A DNA stretch of 51,926 nt, taken from positions 1 to 51,926 of the forward strand of contig JANNSG010000004.1 of the NCBI GenBank assembly GCA_031402355.1, in the 5' to 3' direction. The notes beneath the pieces are model-generated. The model was given only the letters and a program-made list of their open reading frames with translations, was not told the DNA's origin and did no database searches. Position numbers and translations under genes: made by a program. Source of the stretch: JACMNW01 sp031402355. GTDB lineage: Bacteria; Pseudomonadota; Alphaproteobacteria; Rhodobacterales; Rhodobacteraceae. Positions 10,112 to 19,772 of the stretch are shown one piece after another (position 1 is the first letter of the stretch; each line of letters starts with the position of its first letter).

Positions 10112-12670
10112 ATGGACATCGCAGAAAGGCTCGCCAAGGAACGGCGGGCGCGATTGGCAGCAGAACGCCTGCTGGAACACAAAAGCCGGGAACTGATGAT
10201 TGCCAACCAGAAGCTGTCTTTGCATGCGCGTGGCCTGTCCGATCAGATCGTCGAACAACGCCAGGTTACCAAAGTTGCCTTGTCCGAAGCAGAGGTGCTG
10301 AAAGGCCAGAACACCCGCTTCTTGTCAGACCTTGAAGCTGCACACAGCACCGCCGTCATGGCCGAACGTCGCCTCTGGGATTCAATTGATACCATCCGCG
10401 ACGGGTTTGCGGTGTTTGATTCTCAACTAAAGCTTGTTACGGCCAATTCCGCCTATCTGGCCCTGTTTGAAGGCCGCCCGATTGCCCCCGGCATCGCTTA
10501 CGGCGATGTCCTGCGTATCCTTGCCGAAACCCCCCTGATCGAACTGAAGGGTGAAACCGCGCAGGATTGGGTCTTCGATATGCAGGGTCGGCTTGACGGT
10601 GATCCGACGGAACCTGTGATTTTGCCCTTTACCAATGGCACTTGGGTCAAATTGGTGGACCGGCGCGCGCGCGACGGTGATCTGGTCAGTCTTGCTTTGA
10701 ATATCACCGAACAAATGCGCATCTGGGCCGCGGTTGAGGCGATCCCGGATGGCTTCGTACTTTTTGACAGGGAGGATCGTCTATTGACCTGCAATCAACG
10801 CTACCGCGAGATTTATGCCCAATCCGCACCCGCCATGGTACCGGGGGCCAAATTCGAAGATATTCTGCGGCACGGTCTGGCGCAGGGCCAGCACCTTGAT
10901 GCCGTCGGCCGCGAAGAAGACTGGCTGACTGAACGTATGGACCAACACCGCAATCCGGTGGCGGTGCATGAGCAGCGCCTTAGCGACGGGCGCTGGCTGC
11001 GCGCGCATGATCACCCGACGCCCGATGGTGGCCGTGTAGGCCTGCGCGTCGACATCTCTGAAATCAAGAACCAGCAAACCGCACTAGAGGCCGCGCGCAT
11101 GGCGGCTGAGGCCGCAAATCGCGCCAAATCGGCGTTTCTGGCAAACATGAGCCATGAGATCAGAACCCCGATGAACGGTGTTGTCGGCATGGCAGAACTG
11201 CTCTGCGATACCGAACTTACCGAAGACCAACGCCTGTTTGCAGAAACCATCCGGTCCTCAGGCGAGGCGCTGTTGGTCATCATCAACGATATCCTCGATT
11301 ATTCCAAGATTGAGGCGGAACGTCTGACCCTGCATCCTGAACCCTTTGATCTGGAACGCACAATTCACGAAGTGGCGATGCTTCTACAGCCCCGTGCCCG
11401 CGCCAAGGGCCTTGATCTGATGATCGACTTCGACATGTTCCTGCCGACGCGCTACATCGGCGATCCGGGTCGTTTGCGCCAGGTGCTGACGAACCTTGTT
11501 GGCAACGCGGTGAAGTTTACCGAAGTGGGTCATGTCCTGATCCGCGTGGTCGGACTAGAGGTTGACGCCGGCAGCCAGCAATTGCATGTCACGGTGGAAG
11601 ATACCGGCATCGGCATTGCGGCCGAAAATCTGGACCATGTGTTTGGCGAATTCAATCAGGTCGAAAGCCAGGCCAACCGCAAGTTTGAAGGCACTGGCCT
11701 TGGCCTTGCCATCACCCAAAAACTGATCGAACGGATGGGCGGTGCGGTCTGGGTTGACAGTGAATTTGGCAAAGGATCCAGCTTCGGCTTTCGCCTGACC
11801 CTGGATGTGGCTGAAGATGAGGCCGCATCGCAAGCGCCGATTGATCTGCGACGCGCACTGGTGGTCGATGATCAATTCATCAATAGGACCATTCTTGAAC
11901 GGCAACTGGTGCCCTGCGGCATTGCTGTCACGCTTTGCCGCTCGGGCGCCGAAGCGCTTGCTACGCTGGGCAAGGATGCGGCCTATGATGTTGTCATCAC
12001 CGATCACGACATGCCCGAAATGGACGGCATGACGCTGGCTCAGAATATTCAGGCGCTTGGGCTGACAATGCCGATCATGCTGCTGTCGTCCAACCCCGCA
12101 GCCCGCCGCGACAGCGACAGCACGGCCAAATTTGCGACGATTCTGCAAAAGCCGGTGTTGCGGTCGGAACTGTACCGCAGGCTGCAGGCGCTGACAGCCC
12201 CGGTCGCCCCAGCTGTGGCTGTTGCCCCGCCGGCAATCGCCTTGCAAGACGCGAGGGCAATGCGGGTTCTTGCGGCCGAAGACAACCGGACCAACCAGCT
12301 TGTATTTCGGAAAATGGTCAAGGATTTCGACATTGAGCTGACCTTCGCCAACAATGGCCGCGAAGCAGTCGAGCTTTACCAAAGCACCAAACCCGACATG
12401 ATTTTCATGGATATCTCGATGCCCGAGATGGATGGCCGCGAAGCCGCCACTGCCATCCGGGAGCTGGAGGCGGGTGGAGACCGGCACGTGCCAATCGTGG
12501 CGCTGACGGCCCATGCCATGGACGGCGATTCCGACAGTATCTTCGCGGCGGGAATAGACCGTTACATGACCAAACCCCTGCGCAAATCCGCCATTTCCGG
12601 GGCCATTGTCGAATTCTGCCCGAAAAATGCGCGGCCCGTCTTGCCCGAGGAAGCCCTGACCGGAACTTAA
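10112..12670 (+). CDS. Soluble hybrid histidine kinase with two receiver domains
   Basis: An 852-residue cytoplasmic signalling protein without membrane segments. In order: an N-terminal coiled coil (about 1-80), two PAS-type sensor regions (about 90-210 and 215-320), a HisKA dimerisation domain with SHEIRTPMNG (phospho-accepting His348), a HATPase domain (DTGIGI and GTGLGLAI motifs), and two receiver domains with acceptor aspartates at about D631 (TDHDMPEMDG) and D767 (MDISMPEMDG). The ATG at 10112 has AAGGACAGG upstream and is preferred over earlier in-frame starts. No HPt domain is present, so a separate phosphotransfer protein is needed. It diverges from the macroglobulin gene and converges on yaaA with a 4-base overlap. 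The stimulus is unknown. Confidence 0.9.
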   Translation: MDIAERLAKERRARLAAERLLEHKSRELMIANQKLSLHARGLSDQIVEQRQVTKVALSEAEVLKGQNTRFLSDLEAAHSTAVMAERRLWDSIDTIRDGFAVFDSQLKLVTANSAYLALFEGRPIAPGIAYGDVLRILAETPLIELKGETAQDWVFDMQGRLDGDPTEPVILPFTNGTWVKLVDRRARDGDLVSLALNITEQMRIWAAVEAIPDGFVLFDREDRLLTCNQRYREIYAQSAPAMVPGAKFEDILRHGLAQGQHLDAVGREEDWLTERMDQHRNPVAVHEQRLSDGRWLRAHDHPTPDGGRVGLRVDISEIKNQQTALEAARMAAEAANRAKSAFLANMSHEIRTPMNGVVGMAELLCDTELTEDQRLFAETIRSSGEALLVIINDILDYSKIEAERLTLHPEPFDLERTIHEVAMLLQPRARAKGLDLMIDFDMFLPTRYIGDPGRLRQVLTNLVGNAVKFTEVGHVLIRVVGLEVDAGSQQLHVTVEDTGIGIAAENLDHVFGEFNQVESQANRKFEGTGLGLAITQKLIERMGGAVWVDSEFGKGSSFGFRLTLDVAEDEAASQAPIDLRRALVVDDQFINRTILERQLVPCGIAVTLCRSGAEALATLGKDAAYDVVITDHDMPEMDGMTLAQNIQALGLTMPIMLLSSNPAARRDSDSTAKFATILQKPVLRSELYRRLQALTAPVAPAVAVAPPAIALQDARAMRVLAAEDNRTNQLVFRKMVKDFDIELTFANNGREAVELYQSTKPDMIFMDISMPEMDGREAATAIRELEAGGDRHVPIVALTAHAMDGDSDSIFAAGIDRYMTKPLRKSAISGAIVEFCPKNARPVLPEEALTGT

Positions 12671-13461
12671 GCCGCCTCGACCTCTACAGCCGGGCGCATG
12701 AACACCCAAGCATCGCCTTTGGTAAGCCGGGCATCATACCTGTATCCGCCTGCGTCAAAGCCGCGTAAATCCGCCGGGTCGGTCAACTGATGATCCGCCA
12801 CAAATCGCGCCATCGCCCCGCGGGCTTTTTTGGCCCAAAAGCTGATGATGCGCGCTTCGCCGCCGCGATCCTCCAGAAACACCGGTGTTATCACCTGCAA
12901 TTTCAATCGCTTCCGGTCCACCGCGCCGAAATATTCCGCCGAGGCGCAGTTGATCAGCACCGATGTGCCAACCACCGTCGCCTGGGCGTTCAGGGCTTTG
13001 GCCAGTCTGTCGCCCCAAAAGGCGTAAAGATCAGCGCCCTTCGGGTTCGCAAGTCTGCTGCCCATTTCCAATCTATAGGGCTGAATCGCATCCAAGGGCC
13101 GCAACAGGCCGTAAAGCCCCGATAGGATCCGCAAATGCCCTTGCGCCCAGCGCAGGGCGTCCGGTTCCATCGTCGATGCCTCCAGCCCCGCGTAGGTATC
13201 ACCGGCAAACAGGAATGCGGCGGGCCAGGTGGCCTCAGGTGCCGGTCTGGCGCGATATGCCTTGAACCGGTCGCGGTTCAATTGCCCCAGAGCCGGCGAT
13301 ATGCCCATCAGCCGGCACAGATCGCCCGCAGACAGCGCTTTTGCGACTTTTGCCAGCCGTGCAGCATCCGCGCCCAGTTCGGGCTGGCTGGTCACAAGCC
13401 CGTTCGGCAAGGCCCGCACCGTCTGATCAAGCCGTTTGGCGGGGGAAATCACGGTCAGCAT
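12667..13461 (-). CDS. yaaA: Peroxide stress protein YaaA (DUF328)
   Basis: A 264-residue cytoplasmic protein that matches the YaaA family over its full length. It begins with the typical LTVISPAKRLD and contains the conserved SGLYGLLRPLD, PYRLEMG and FWAKKARG segments. In Escherichia coli YaaA limits intracellular free iron during hydrogen peroxide stress and binds DNA. The ATG at 13461 is used. The gene lies 20 bases downstream of recQ on the same strand, so the two may be co-transcribed, which would fit a shared oxidative and DNA-damage role (inference). Confidence 0.93.
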   Translation of the reverse strand: MLTVISPAKRLDQTVRALPNGLVTSQPELGADAARLAKVAKALSAGDLCRLMGISPALGQLNRDRFKAYRARPAPEATWPAAFLFAGDTYAGLEASTMEPDALRWAQGHLRILSGLYGLLRPLDAIQPYRLEMGSRLANPKGADLYAFWGDRLAKALNAQATVVGTSVLINCASAEYFGAVDRKRLKLQVITPVFLEDRGGEARIISFWAKKARGAMARFVADHQLTDPADLRGFDAGGYRYDARLTKGDAWVFMRPAVEVEAA

Positions 13462-13481
13462 CCTGGCCTCGTCATCGCGCG

Positions 13482-15545
13482 CTATCCCTGCTGAAGAATA
13501 TCAAGAAAGGCCTGCCCGAACCGCTCCAACTTTTGCGGCCCAAGTGCGCCGGTCCTGTCCAGATCTGGCAGCGTCGATGGTCGCGCCTCGGCGATCTTGC
13601 GCAGACTGGCGGTCGTGCAGCTAAGATGTTTGCCGGTGCCATGCTCACCACGCGCAAGTCGCAGCTGCTCTGCTGCCAGCAGATCAAACAAAAGCCCGGC
13701 ACCGCGTCCGGCAAGACGCATCCGCTGCGGATGAAGCGGCATTGCAAATGCCCCGGTAATCACTTCCAGAAACAACGCGCCATAGCTTTCCAGCTTTTTC
13801 GCGCCAACCCCGGATATTTGCGCCATCTGGTCCAGCGTGGCGGGTTTGCGCTCAGCCATTTCGATCAGTGTGCGGTCCGCAAACACCACATAGGCCGGCA
13901 CCGAGGCCGCCTCGGCCAAAGCCCGCCGCTTCACCTTCAACGCCGACAGCAATGGCGCATCTTCCTCGGATACCTGCGATTTGACCACAGCCACCGGACC
14001 TGCCGATGCAATCGTATCGCGCCGCAGGGTGATTGACGCCTCGCCGCGCAGAATCGGCCTTGCCGCATCGGTCATCCGCAGCGCGCCGTGCCGTTCGGTG
14101 TCAGGGCGAACCAGATCCTGCCCCATCATCTGGCGAAACACCGCCCCCCAGGCGGGTTTCGAAAGATCGCGGCCAACTGCAAAGGTTGGCAACTGATCAT
14201 GCCCGCGTTCGCGGATTTTTGCAGTCATGGTGCCGGTCAGAATGTCGATCAAATGCCCGGCACCAAACCATTCCCCGGTCCGCAACATGGCAGAAAGGGC
14301 TTTGCGCACGGCATCCGTCGCATCAAAGACATCGGCAGGGCGGTCGCACAGATCGCAGTGACCGCAGCGATCCGAGGTTTCGCCAAAATACCCCAGCAAG
14401 ACCTGCCGTCGGCATTTTGTCGCCTCGGCCAGCCCCAGTAACGCATTCAGCCGTCCGTGATCGGCATCTTTGCGAATCGCGGGGGCCGCCCCTTCGTCGA
14501 TCTGTGACCGGCGCAGACGAATATCCTCGGGGCCATAAAGCGTCATCGTTTCCGCAGGCAGGCCGTCACGGCCGGCGCGACCGATTTCCTGATAATAGCC
14601 CTCAACCGACTTTGGCAGATCGGCATGTGCGACCCAGCGGATATCAGGCTTGTCGATGCCCATACCAAACGCAATTGTCGCCACCACGATCAACCCGTCA
14701 TCCTGCTGAAACCGCACTTCTACCTGGCGACGATCATCCGGATCCATGCCGCCATGATAAAAACAGGCCGGATGCCCGGCCTCGCGCAGCGCTTGTGACA
14801 ACGTTTCCGTCTTTGCCCGCGTGCCACAATAAACGATGCCGGACTGGCCTTTTCGCGCCGCCGCAAACTGCAAAATCTGCGCGCGTGGCGCGTCTTTCAC
14901 TTCGAACATCAAATGGATGTTCGGTCGGTCAAAGCCGCGCAAAAACGTTGATGGCGTAATACCATCAAACAGCCGCGTCACAATCTCGTCTCGGGTTTCC
15001 GCATCTGCCGTGGCGGTGAACGCCGCCAAAGGCACGCCCAGCGCGCGGCGCAGATCACCGATGCGCAGGTAATCGGGGCGGAAATCGTGCCCCCACTGCG
15101 ACACGCAATGCGCCTCATCCACCGCGATGGCCGACACGCCGATCCGGCGCAGCATCGGCAGCGTTGCAGGGGCCGACAGCCGCTCTGGCGCAATATAAAG
15201 CAGCTTCAGGCTGCCCTCGTCCAAGGCGGCAAAAACCTCTTCGGTTTCAGATTCCGTATTGCCCGACGTCAGCGCCCCTGCCTCTACCCCCGCCGCGCGC
15301 AGGGCCCTGACCTGATCCCGCATTAGCGCGATCAAGGGCGATATCACCACTGTCACGCCGCCTCGGCACAGGGCCGGCAGTTGGAAGCACAGGGATTTCC
15401 CGCCCCCGGTCGGCATGATTGCGAGACAATTTTGCCCGGCCAAAACGGCATCGACGATTTCGGCCTGACCGGGCCGAAACGCGGAAAATCCAAAGACGGT
15501 CGCAAGCAGGGTCTGCGGCGGGTGCACCGTATCCAGCATGTTCAC
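13482..15545 (-). CDS. recQ: ATP-dependent DNA helicase RecQ
   Basis: A 687-residue 3'-5' DNA helicase for recombination and fork repair. The helicase core has MPTGGGKS (Walker A, 44-51) and DEAH (143-146), followed by motif VI-like QEIGRAGRDG. A zinc-binding RecQ-C-terminal region carries four cysteines (the single Cys of CRRQ, then CGHC and LC) at about 380-400. The C-terminal third appears to hold two HRDC domains, the second near the end, making the protein somewhat longer than the ~610-residue E. coli enzyme. Translation may start at the GTG at 15545 (AAAGGG nine bases upstream) or at the ATG two codons later. yaaA follows closely. Confidence 0.95.
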   Translation of the reverse strand: MNMLDTVHPPQTLLATVFGFSAFRPGQAEIVDAVLAGQNCLAIMPTGGGKSLCFQLPALCRGGVTVVISPLIALMRDQVRALRAAGVEAGALTSGNTESETEEVFAALDEGSLKLLYIAPERLSAPATLPMLRRIGVSAIAVDEAHCVSQWGHDFRPDYLRIGDLRRALGVPLAAFTATADAETRDEIVTRLFDGITPSTFLRGFDRPNIHLMFEVKDAPRAQILQFAAARKGQSGIVYCGTRAKTETLSQALREAGHPACFYHGGMDPDDRRQVEVRFQQDDGLIVVATIAFGMGIDKPDIRWVAHADLPKSVEGYYQEIGRAGRDGLPAETMTLYGPEDIRLRRSQIDEGAAPAIRKDADHGRLNALLGLAEATKCRRQVLLGYFGETSDRCGHCDLCDRPADVFDATDAVRKALSAMLRTGEWFGAGHLIDILTGTMTAKIRERGHDQLPTFAVGRDLSKPAWGAVFRQMMGQDLVRPDTERHGALRMTDAARPILRGEASITLRRDTIASAGPVAVVKSQVSEEDAPLLSALKVKRRALAEAASVPAYVVFADRTLIEMAERKPATLDQMAQISGVGAKKLESYGALFLEVITGAFAMPLHPQRMRLAGRGAGLLFDLLAAEQLRLARGEHGTGKHLSCTTASLRKIAEARPSTLPDLDRTGALGPQKLERFGQAFLDILQQG

Positions 15546-15574
15546 GGGCAGCTACCCTTTTTAACCCGCATGGT

Positions 15575-15853
15575 TCAGTTCAGGATATTGGTGAAACGGT
15601 GCAAGCCATACTCGATTGTATAAAGCCCGAAAATTGCCACCAATGGCGCAAAATCAAGCCCCCCGCTGGGCGGCAAAAGCCTGCGAATGCGGGAATAAAG
15701 CGGTTCTACCAATCGGTTTATGCCATCCCAGATCTGCGCCACAATCGGTTGCCGAAGGTTCAGAACCTGAAAACTGATCAGCCAGCTTAATATGATATGC
15801 GCGATCAGCACAAAGCGTATCAGGTCAAAAATCAACTGAAGCGGGTTTTGCAA
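15575..15853 (-). CDS. YggT family membrane protein
   Basis: A 92-residue protein with two hydrophobic helices (about residues 6-27 and 68-85) around the family's conserved LVEPLYSRIRRLLPP and LDFAPLVA segments. YggT proteins are small inner-membrane proteins; homologues are linked to osmotic-shock resistance and, in plastids, to membrane biogenesis. The start is probably the TTG at 15853, because AGGAGA lies at the right distance and no ATG is available near it. It sits just upstream of recQ on the same strand, 29 bases away. Confidence 0.85.
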   Translation of the reverse strand: MQNPLQLIFDLIRFVLIAHIILSWLISFQVLNLRQPIVAQIWDGINRLVEPLYSRIRRLLPPSGGLDFAPLVAIFGLYTIEYGLHRFTNILN

Positions 15854-15981
15854 GATCGCTCTCCTGACACAAGGTGTAGTGTTAGGTAGCGGCCATACCC
15901 CTAAAGAGCAACCCTTTCCGCAGCGTTTCTATTGACCTGTCGCAACTTTCGCGGCACGGGACATGCGCATAGGAGACATCG

Positions 15982-16512
15982 ATGTATCCCTTTTTTCGCA
16001 TAGCCAAAGAGATGTGGAAGTTTCGCAATGCGGCCCCATTGCCGATTATGGGCACCCATCGGTCCAGCCATATCTGTTGGCCATGGGATCTTGATCCGTG
16101 GAATGAATTGAACAACGGCCGCACCCTGACGCTTTATGATCTGGGCCGTTTGCCATTGGCGCGCCGGTCCGGGGTCGACAAGATACTGCGCGCCAATCAC
16201 TGGGGGCTGACAGTGGCGGGCAACACCACGCGCTACAGGCGCCGGGTGCAGATGTTTGATCGGCTGGACATGGTGTCGCGCTGCATCGGCTGGGATGCGC
16301 GGTTCATCTATATGGATCAATCCATGTGGAAGCGGGGCGAATGTACCAGCCAGATGATCATCCGGTCAGCCATTGTCGGAAAATCCGGGATCGTGCCGCC
16401 AAAGGATCTGGTCGCCGCTATGGGGCAGCCTACGCACAGCCCCGCGCTGCCCGATTGGGTGCAAGCCTGGATCGCGGCCGAAAACGCCCGGCCATGGCCC
16501 CCGGCACGGTAG
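15982..16512 (+). CDS. Acyl-CoA thioesterase-like protein (hotdog fold)
   Basis: A 176-residue cytoplasmic protein of the 4HBT/THEM6-like thioesterase family. It has the family's ICWPWDLDPWNELNNGRTL block (about residues 31-49), where the Asn/Asp region corresponds to the hotdog active site, then YRRRVQMFDRLDM and the FIYMDQSMWK segment. AGGAGA lies five bases before the ATG. It is divergent from yggT and precedes the UMF1 transporter by about 60 bases. The natural acyl-CoA substrate is unknown. Confidence 0.82.
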   Translation: MYPFFRIAKEMWKFRNAAPLPIMGTHRSSHICWPWDLDPWNELNNGRTLTLYDLGRLPLARRSGVDKILRANHWGLTVAGNTTRYRRRVQMFDRLDMVSRCIGWDARFIYMDQSMWKRGECTSQMIIRSAIVGKSGIVPPKDLVAAMGQPTHSPALPDWVQAWIAAENARPWPPAR

Positions 16513-16573
16513 CCAAGCTTGCAACTGCCTGGCATTTCGGGCTTCATCCGCAAAACACCCGGGGATGGAAATT

Positions 16574-17935
16574 ATGATCAGCGCAAAGAAACGCATCCTC
16601 GGCTGGTACTTCTTCGATTGGGCCAGCCAGCCTTATAACACTTTGCTGCTGACATTCATCTTTGGTCCGTATTTTGCCGAAATCGCGCGTGCGCATTATG
16701 CTGGTACAGGGCTTGATCCTGAAAGCGCCGGGGCGGCAGCGCAGGCCTACTGGGGCTACGGACTTGCCGCTGCCAGCGTCCTGATCGCCCTTCTGGCCCC
16801 GCTTTTGGGTGCGATCGCCGATGGCACCGAGCGCAGATTGGTCTGGATATGGGTGTTTTCGGCACTTTATGTCGTAGGCTCTTTCGCGCTTTGGTGGGTG
16901 ATGCCGGGCCAGGGCAGCCTGTTCTGGGCGGTCGCGTTTTTCGGGCTTGGTTTCATCGGGATGGAATTTGCCACGATTTTCACCAACGCCTTGCTGCCAT
17001 CGCTGGGGGATCATGATGATATCGGCGGCATATCCGGGTCCGGCTTTGCTTTTGGCTATCTTGGCGGCGTAATAGCGCTTGCGCTGATGCTGACGTTATT
17101 TGCCGAAAATGCCACCACCGGGCTGACCTTGCTGAAGATCAAGCCGATTCTGGGCCTTGATGCCGCCGCCCGTGAAGGCACCCGCGCGGTCGGCCCGTTC
17201 ACGGCTATCTGGTACGTGGTTTTCATGATCCCGTTCTTTCTTTGGGTACGCGAGCCGAAAACCAAGCCCCGCCCTCTGCGTATCGGGGCCGCCTTCGGAA
17301 GCCTCTGGGCGCTGCTCGCCAGTCTTGCGCATCGCCGCAGCCTTGCGGCCTATCTTGCGTCATCGCTGTTTTACCGGGATGCCCTCAATGCGCTCTACGG
17401 ATTTGGCGGAGTATACGCCAGTGGCGTACTCGGCTGGTCGATCATCCAGATCGGTATTTTTGGCGTGGTCGGCGCAATTACGGCAACTGTGGCAAGCTGG
17501 ATCGGCGGCAAGCTGGATCGCCGCTTTGGCCCAAGGCCGTTGATCGCATGGTGCATTCTGATCTTGATCGCTGTCTGCTGCATCATTGTCGGCATGACCC
17601 CCGAAACACTTTGGGGCGCGGTCCTTGGTCCCGGCACGGCCGACAAGATTTTCTTTGCCTGTGGCGCGCTGATCGGCGGGGCAGGGGGTGCGCTGCAAGC
17701 CGCATCCCGCACAATGATGGTGCGCCACACCACCCCCGACCACGCGACCGAGGCGTTCGGCCTCTTCGCCCTGTCCGGCAAAGTGGCGTCCTTCATTTCG
17801 CCCTTCCTGATCGCTGTTGTCACCTCAGTCAGCGGATCGCAGCGCATCGGTATTTCCCCCTTGATCGCGCTGTTTCTTCTGGGGCTGGTTTTGCTACTCT
17901 GGGTCAGACCAACCGGGGAACGGGCAAATCCATGA
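16574..17935 (+). CDS. UMF1-family MFS transporter (Atg22-like)
   Basis: A 453-residue inner-membrane transporter with about twelve hydrophobic segments. The N-terminal GWYFFDWASQPYNTLLLTFI block and the later FGYLGGVIAL are typical of the UMF1/Atg22-like branch of the major facilitator superfamily. In eukaryotes Atg22 exports amino acids from the vacuole; bacterial substrates are not established. I prefer the ATG at 16574, with GGGGATGGAA upstream, over the ATG at 16565, whose G-rich stretch is too close. Its stop overlaps the mepA start (ATGA), so both are translated from one mRNA. Confidence 0.88.
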   Translation: MISAKKRILGWYFFDWASQPYNTLLLTFIFGPYFAEIARAHYAGTGLDPESAGAAAQAYWGYGLAAASVLIALLAPLLGAIADGTERRLVWIWVFSALYVVGSFALWWVMPGQGSLFWAVAFFGLGFIGMEFATIFTNALLPSLGDHDDIGGISGSGFAFGYLGGVIALALMLTLFAENATTGLTLLKIKPILGLDAAAREGTRAVGPFTAIWYVVFMIPFFLWVREPKTKPRPLRIGAAFGSLWALLASLAHRRSLAAYLASSLFYRDALNALYGFGGVYASGVLGWSIIQIGIFGVVGAITATVASWIGGKLDRRFGPRPLIAWCILILIAVCCIIVGMTPETLWGAVLGPGTADKIFFACGALIGGAGGALQAASRTMMVRHTTPDHATEAFGLFALSGKVASFISPFLIAVVTSVSGSQRIGISPLIALFLLGLVLLLWVRPTGERANP

Positions 17936-18822
17936 TCCGCAAACTGCTTGTGACCATGGTGATCTGCTTCCTGGCTTTACCCGCTGGGGCAGAAAGTCTT
18001 GCAAACCGCTTGTTTGGCGCGAAAGATGTGCCCTCGCAACAAGACCCGATGCCCATTGGCAGCTACGCGCGTGGTTGTGGTGCGGGGATGGTCGAACTAC
18101 CGGAATCCGGCCCAAGCTGGCAGGCGATGCGCCTGTCGCGCAATCGCAATTTTGGCCAACCGGTGCTGATTGACTATCTGATCGGCCTCAGCCAAACGGC
18201 CCAACAGATTGGCTGGGCCGGGCTTTATATCGGTGATATGGCCCAGCCGCGCGGCGGGCCGATGACATCTGGGCACGCCAGCCACCAGATCGGGCTGGAT
18301 GCCGATATCTGGATGCTGCCGCCGCGACGGCTTGATCTGTCGGCTCAAGCGCGCGAAGAGATCAGCTCAATCCCCGTCAGATCCGCGGATCAACGGTCCG
18401 TCACCGCGAACTGGACGCGCAGCCACCATGTGCTTTTGCGCGCGGCGGCATCAGACCCGCGCATCGACCGCATTTTTGTGGCCGCTGCGGTAAAGATTGA
18501 AATGTGCAAGACGGCTAAACGTAAAGACAGGGACTGGTTGCAGAAAATCCGTCCCGTCGCCGGTCATGATACGCATTTCCACGTCCGCCTGAAATGCCCC
18601 AAGGGCGCCCGGCTTTGCCAGACCCAAACGCCGACAGTGTCGGACTTGTCAAAAGGCGGCGATGGCTGCGATGAAACCCTGATGTATTGGGTGACCGATT
18701 ATCTGAACCCGCCAAAACCCACCAAGAAGCCCAAGAAACCCGTCAAACGAGAACGCGGCCCGCGCGAATTCACCATGGCCGATCTGCCCAAGCAATGCGC
18801 CCGCGTTCTGCAATCGGAATAG
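17932..18822 (+). CDS. mepA: Penicillin-insensitive murein endopeptidase MepA
   Basis: A 296-residue exported zinc endopeptidase that cuts peptide cross-links in peptidoglycan. A signal peptide covers residues 1-20 (cleavage after AGA-E). The zinc-site motifs are present: HASHQIGLDAD, in which H118 and D125 align with the known ligands, and HDTHFH (H212, H215, H217). Six or more cysteines could form the disulfides seen in MepA. The last ~50 residues are Lys/Pro-rich. It overlaps the UMF1 gene by four bases and the following gene by 28 bases, suggesting one operon. Confidence 0.95.
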   Translation: MIRKLLVTMVICFLALPAGAESLANRLFGAKDVPSQQDPMPIGSYARGCGAGMVELPESGPSWQAMRLSRNRNFGQPVLIDYLIGLSQTAQQIGWAGLYIGDMAQPRGGPMTSGHASHQIGLDADIWMLPPRRLDLSAQAREEISSIPVRSADQRSVTANWTRSHHVLLRAAASDPRIDRIFVAAAVKIEMCKTAKRKDRDWLQKIRPVAGHDTHFHVRLKCPKGARLCQTQTPTVSDLSKGGDGCDETLMYWVTDYLNPPKPTKKPKKPVKRERGPREFTMADLPKQCARVLQSE

Positions 18823-19691
18823 CTTTGGGCGCAATGGCGGTGTTGGGGCTGGTTGGCAGCACCAGCCCGCCATTGCCACCGGGTTTTTTGGGGGCCTATC
18901 ACTGGCAAAGCGATGACCCGCTGTTTGGCGGCTTCTCGGCGTTAAGTGTGGGTTCAAAGGGCTTGAATCTCATCACCGTTTCCGACCGGGGTTTCTATTC
19001 ATCGGGGCGGATAACTCGAGATTCTGACGGCCTGATCTCGCAAGTCGTGGTAGGACCAATTCGCAAACTGCATGATGACGACGATTCGCCGCTTGTCGAT
19101 GACGCTAGCGATTCGGAGGGTTTGGCGATTTCGGCAGATGGCACAGTCTTTGTGTCATTTGAACGCTGGATTCGCGTGGCACGTTATGCTGTCATAAGTG
19201 GCCCGAATGTGTGGCTGCCTACGCCGCCAGAATTCCAAACCCTTTTGGCCAACGCCTCACTGGAATCCTTGGCTATTGATGTTGAAGGCACGCTTTACAC
19301 CTTGCCCGAACGCCCCATAAATGGCGCGCAATCGTTTCCGGTTTACCGGTTCAAGAGCGGTATTTGGGACCAACCATTTGTCGTACCAAAGCGTAGCTTT
19401 TTCCTTGCCGTCGATGCGGATATCGGCCCTGACGGCAAACTCTATCTGCTGGAGCGTGAATTTCACGGCTTCGCCGGGTTTTCCAGTCAAGTAAGGCGGT
19501 TTACGATTGGCCTAGATGAGCTGACCGATGAGCAGACCTTGCTGCAAAGCCCGCCGGGCCTGCATGACAATCTTGAAGGCCTGTCCGTCTGGCGCGATGC
19601 CAGCGGTGCCCTGCGCCTGACAATGATCTCGGACGACAATCTGTTTTTCCTGCAGCGCACCGAGATTGTCGAATACCGCGTTCCTGATTGA
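18795..19691 (+). CDS. Phytase-like esterase domain protein (exported)
   Basis: A 298-residue protein resembling the 'esterase-like activity of phytase' family, a beta-propeller found in alphaproteobacterial exported proteins. Supporting segments are FGGFSALSV, LITVSDRGFYS and DSEGLAI, followed by repeated blade-like stretches. The first ATG that gives a plausible signal peptide (RPRSAIGIALGAMAVLGLV) is at 18795, inside the end of mepA; a later ATG at 18834 is possible but would shorten the hydrophobic segment's basic head. The enzymatic substrate is unknown. It is the last gene of the UMF1-mepA run. Confidence 0.78.
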   Translation: MRPRSAIGIALGAMAVLGLVGSTSPPLPPGFLGAYHWQSDDPLFGGFSALSVGSKGLNLITVSDRGFYSSGRITRDSDGLISQVVVGPIRKLHDDDDSPLVDDASDSEGLAISADGTVFVSFERWIRVARYAVISGPNVWLPTPPEFQTLLANASLESLAIDVEGTLYTLPERPINGAQSFPVYRFKSGIWDQPFVVPKRSFFLAVDADIGPDGKLYLLEREFHGFAGFSSQVRRFTIGLDELTDEQTLLQSPPGLHDNLEGLSVWRDASGALRLTMISDDNLFFLQRTEIVEYRVPD

Positions 19692-19772
19692 CGTGGCCTT
19701 AGCCCGGCGTTACACGGCCTGCCTGCCCATAAGGGCCAAGTTTCCGCAACCTTGTCAAAACGGACTACAGAT

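Noticed and set aside
11555..12709. Long minus-strand open frame (384 codons) opposite the hybrid kinase
   Set aside because: It mirrors the codon bias of the real kinase gene and shows no domain; a typical high-GC antisense shadow.
19692..19772. Possible preQ1 riboswitch before the queuosine-precursor transporter
   Set aside because: No preQ1 pseudoknot core (C-rich loop with downstream A-rich pairing tail over the ribosome-binding site) could be found.
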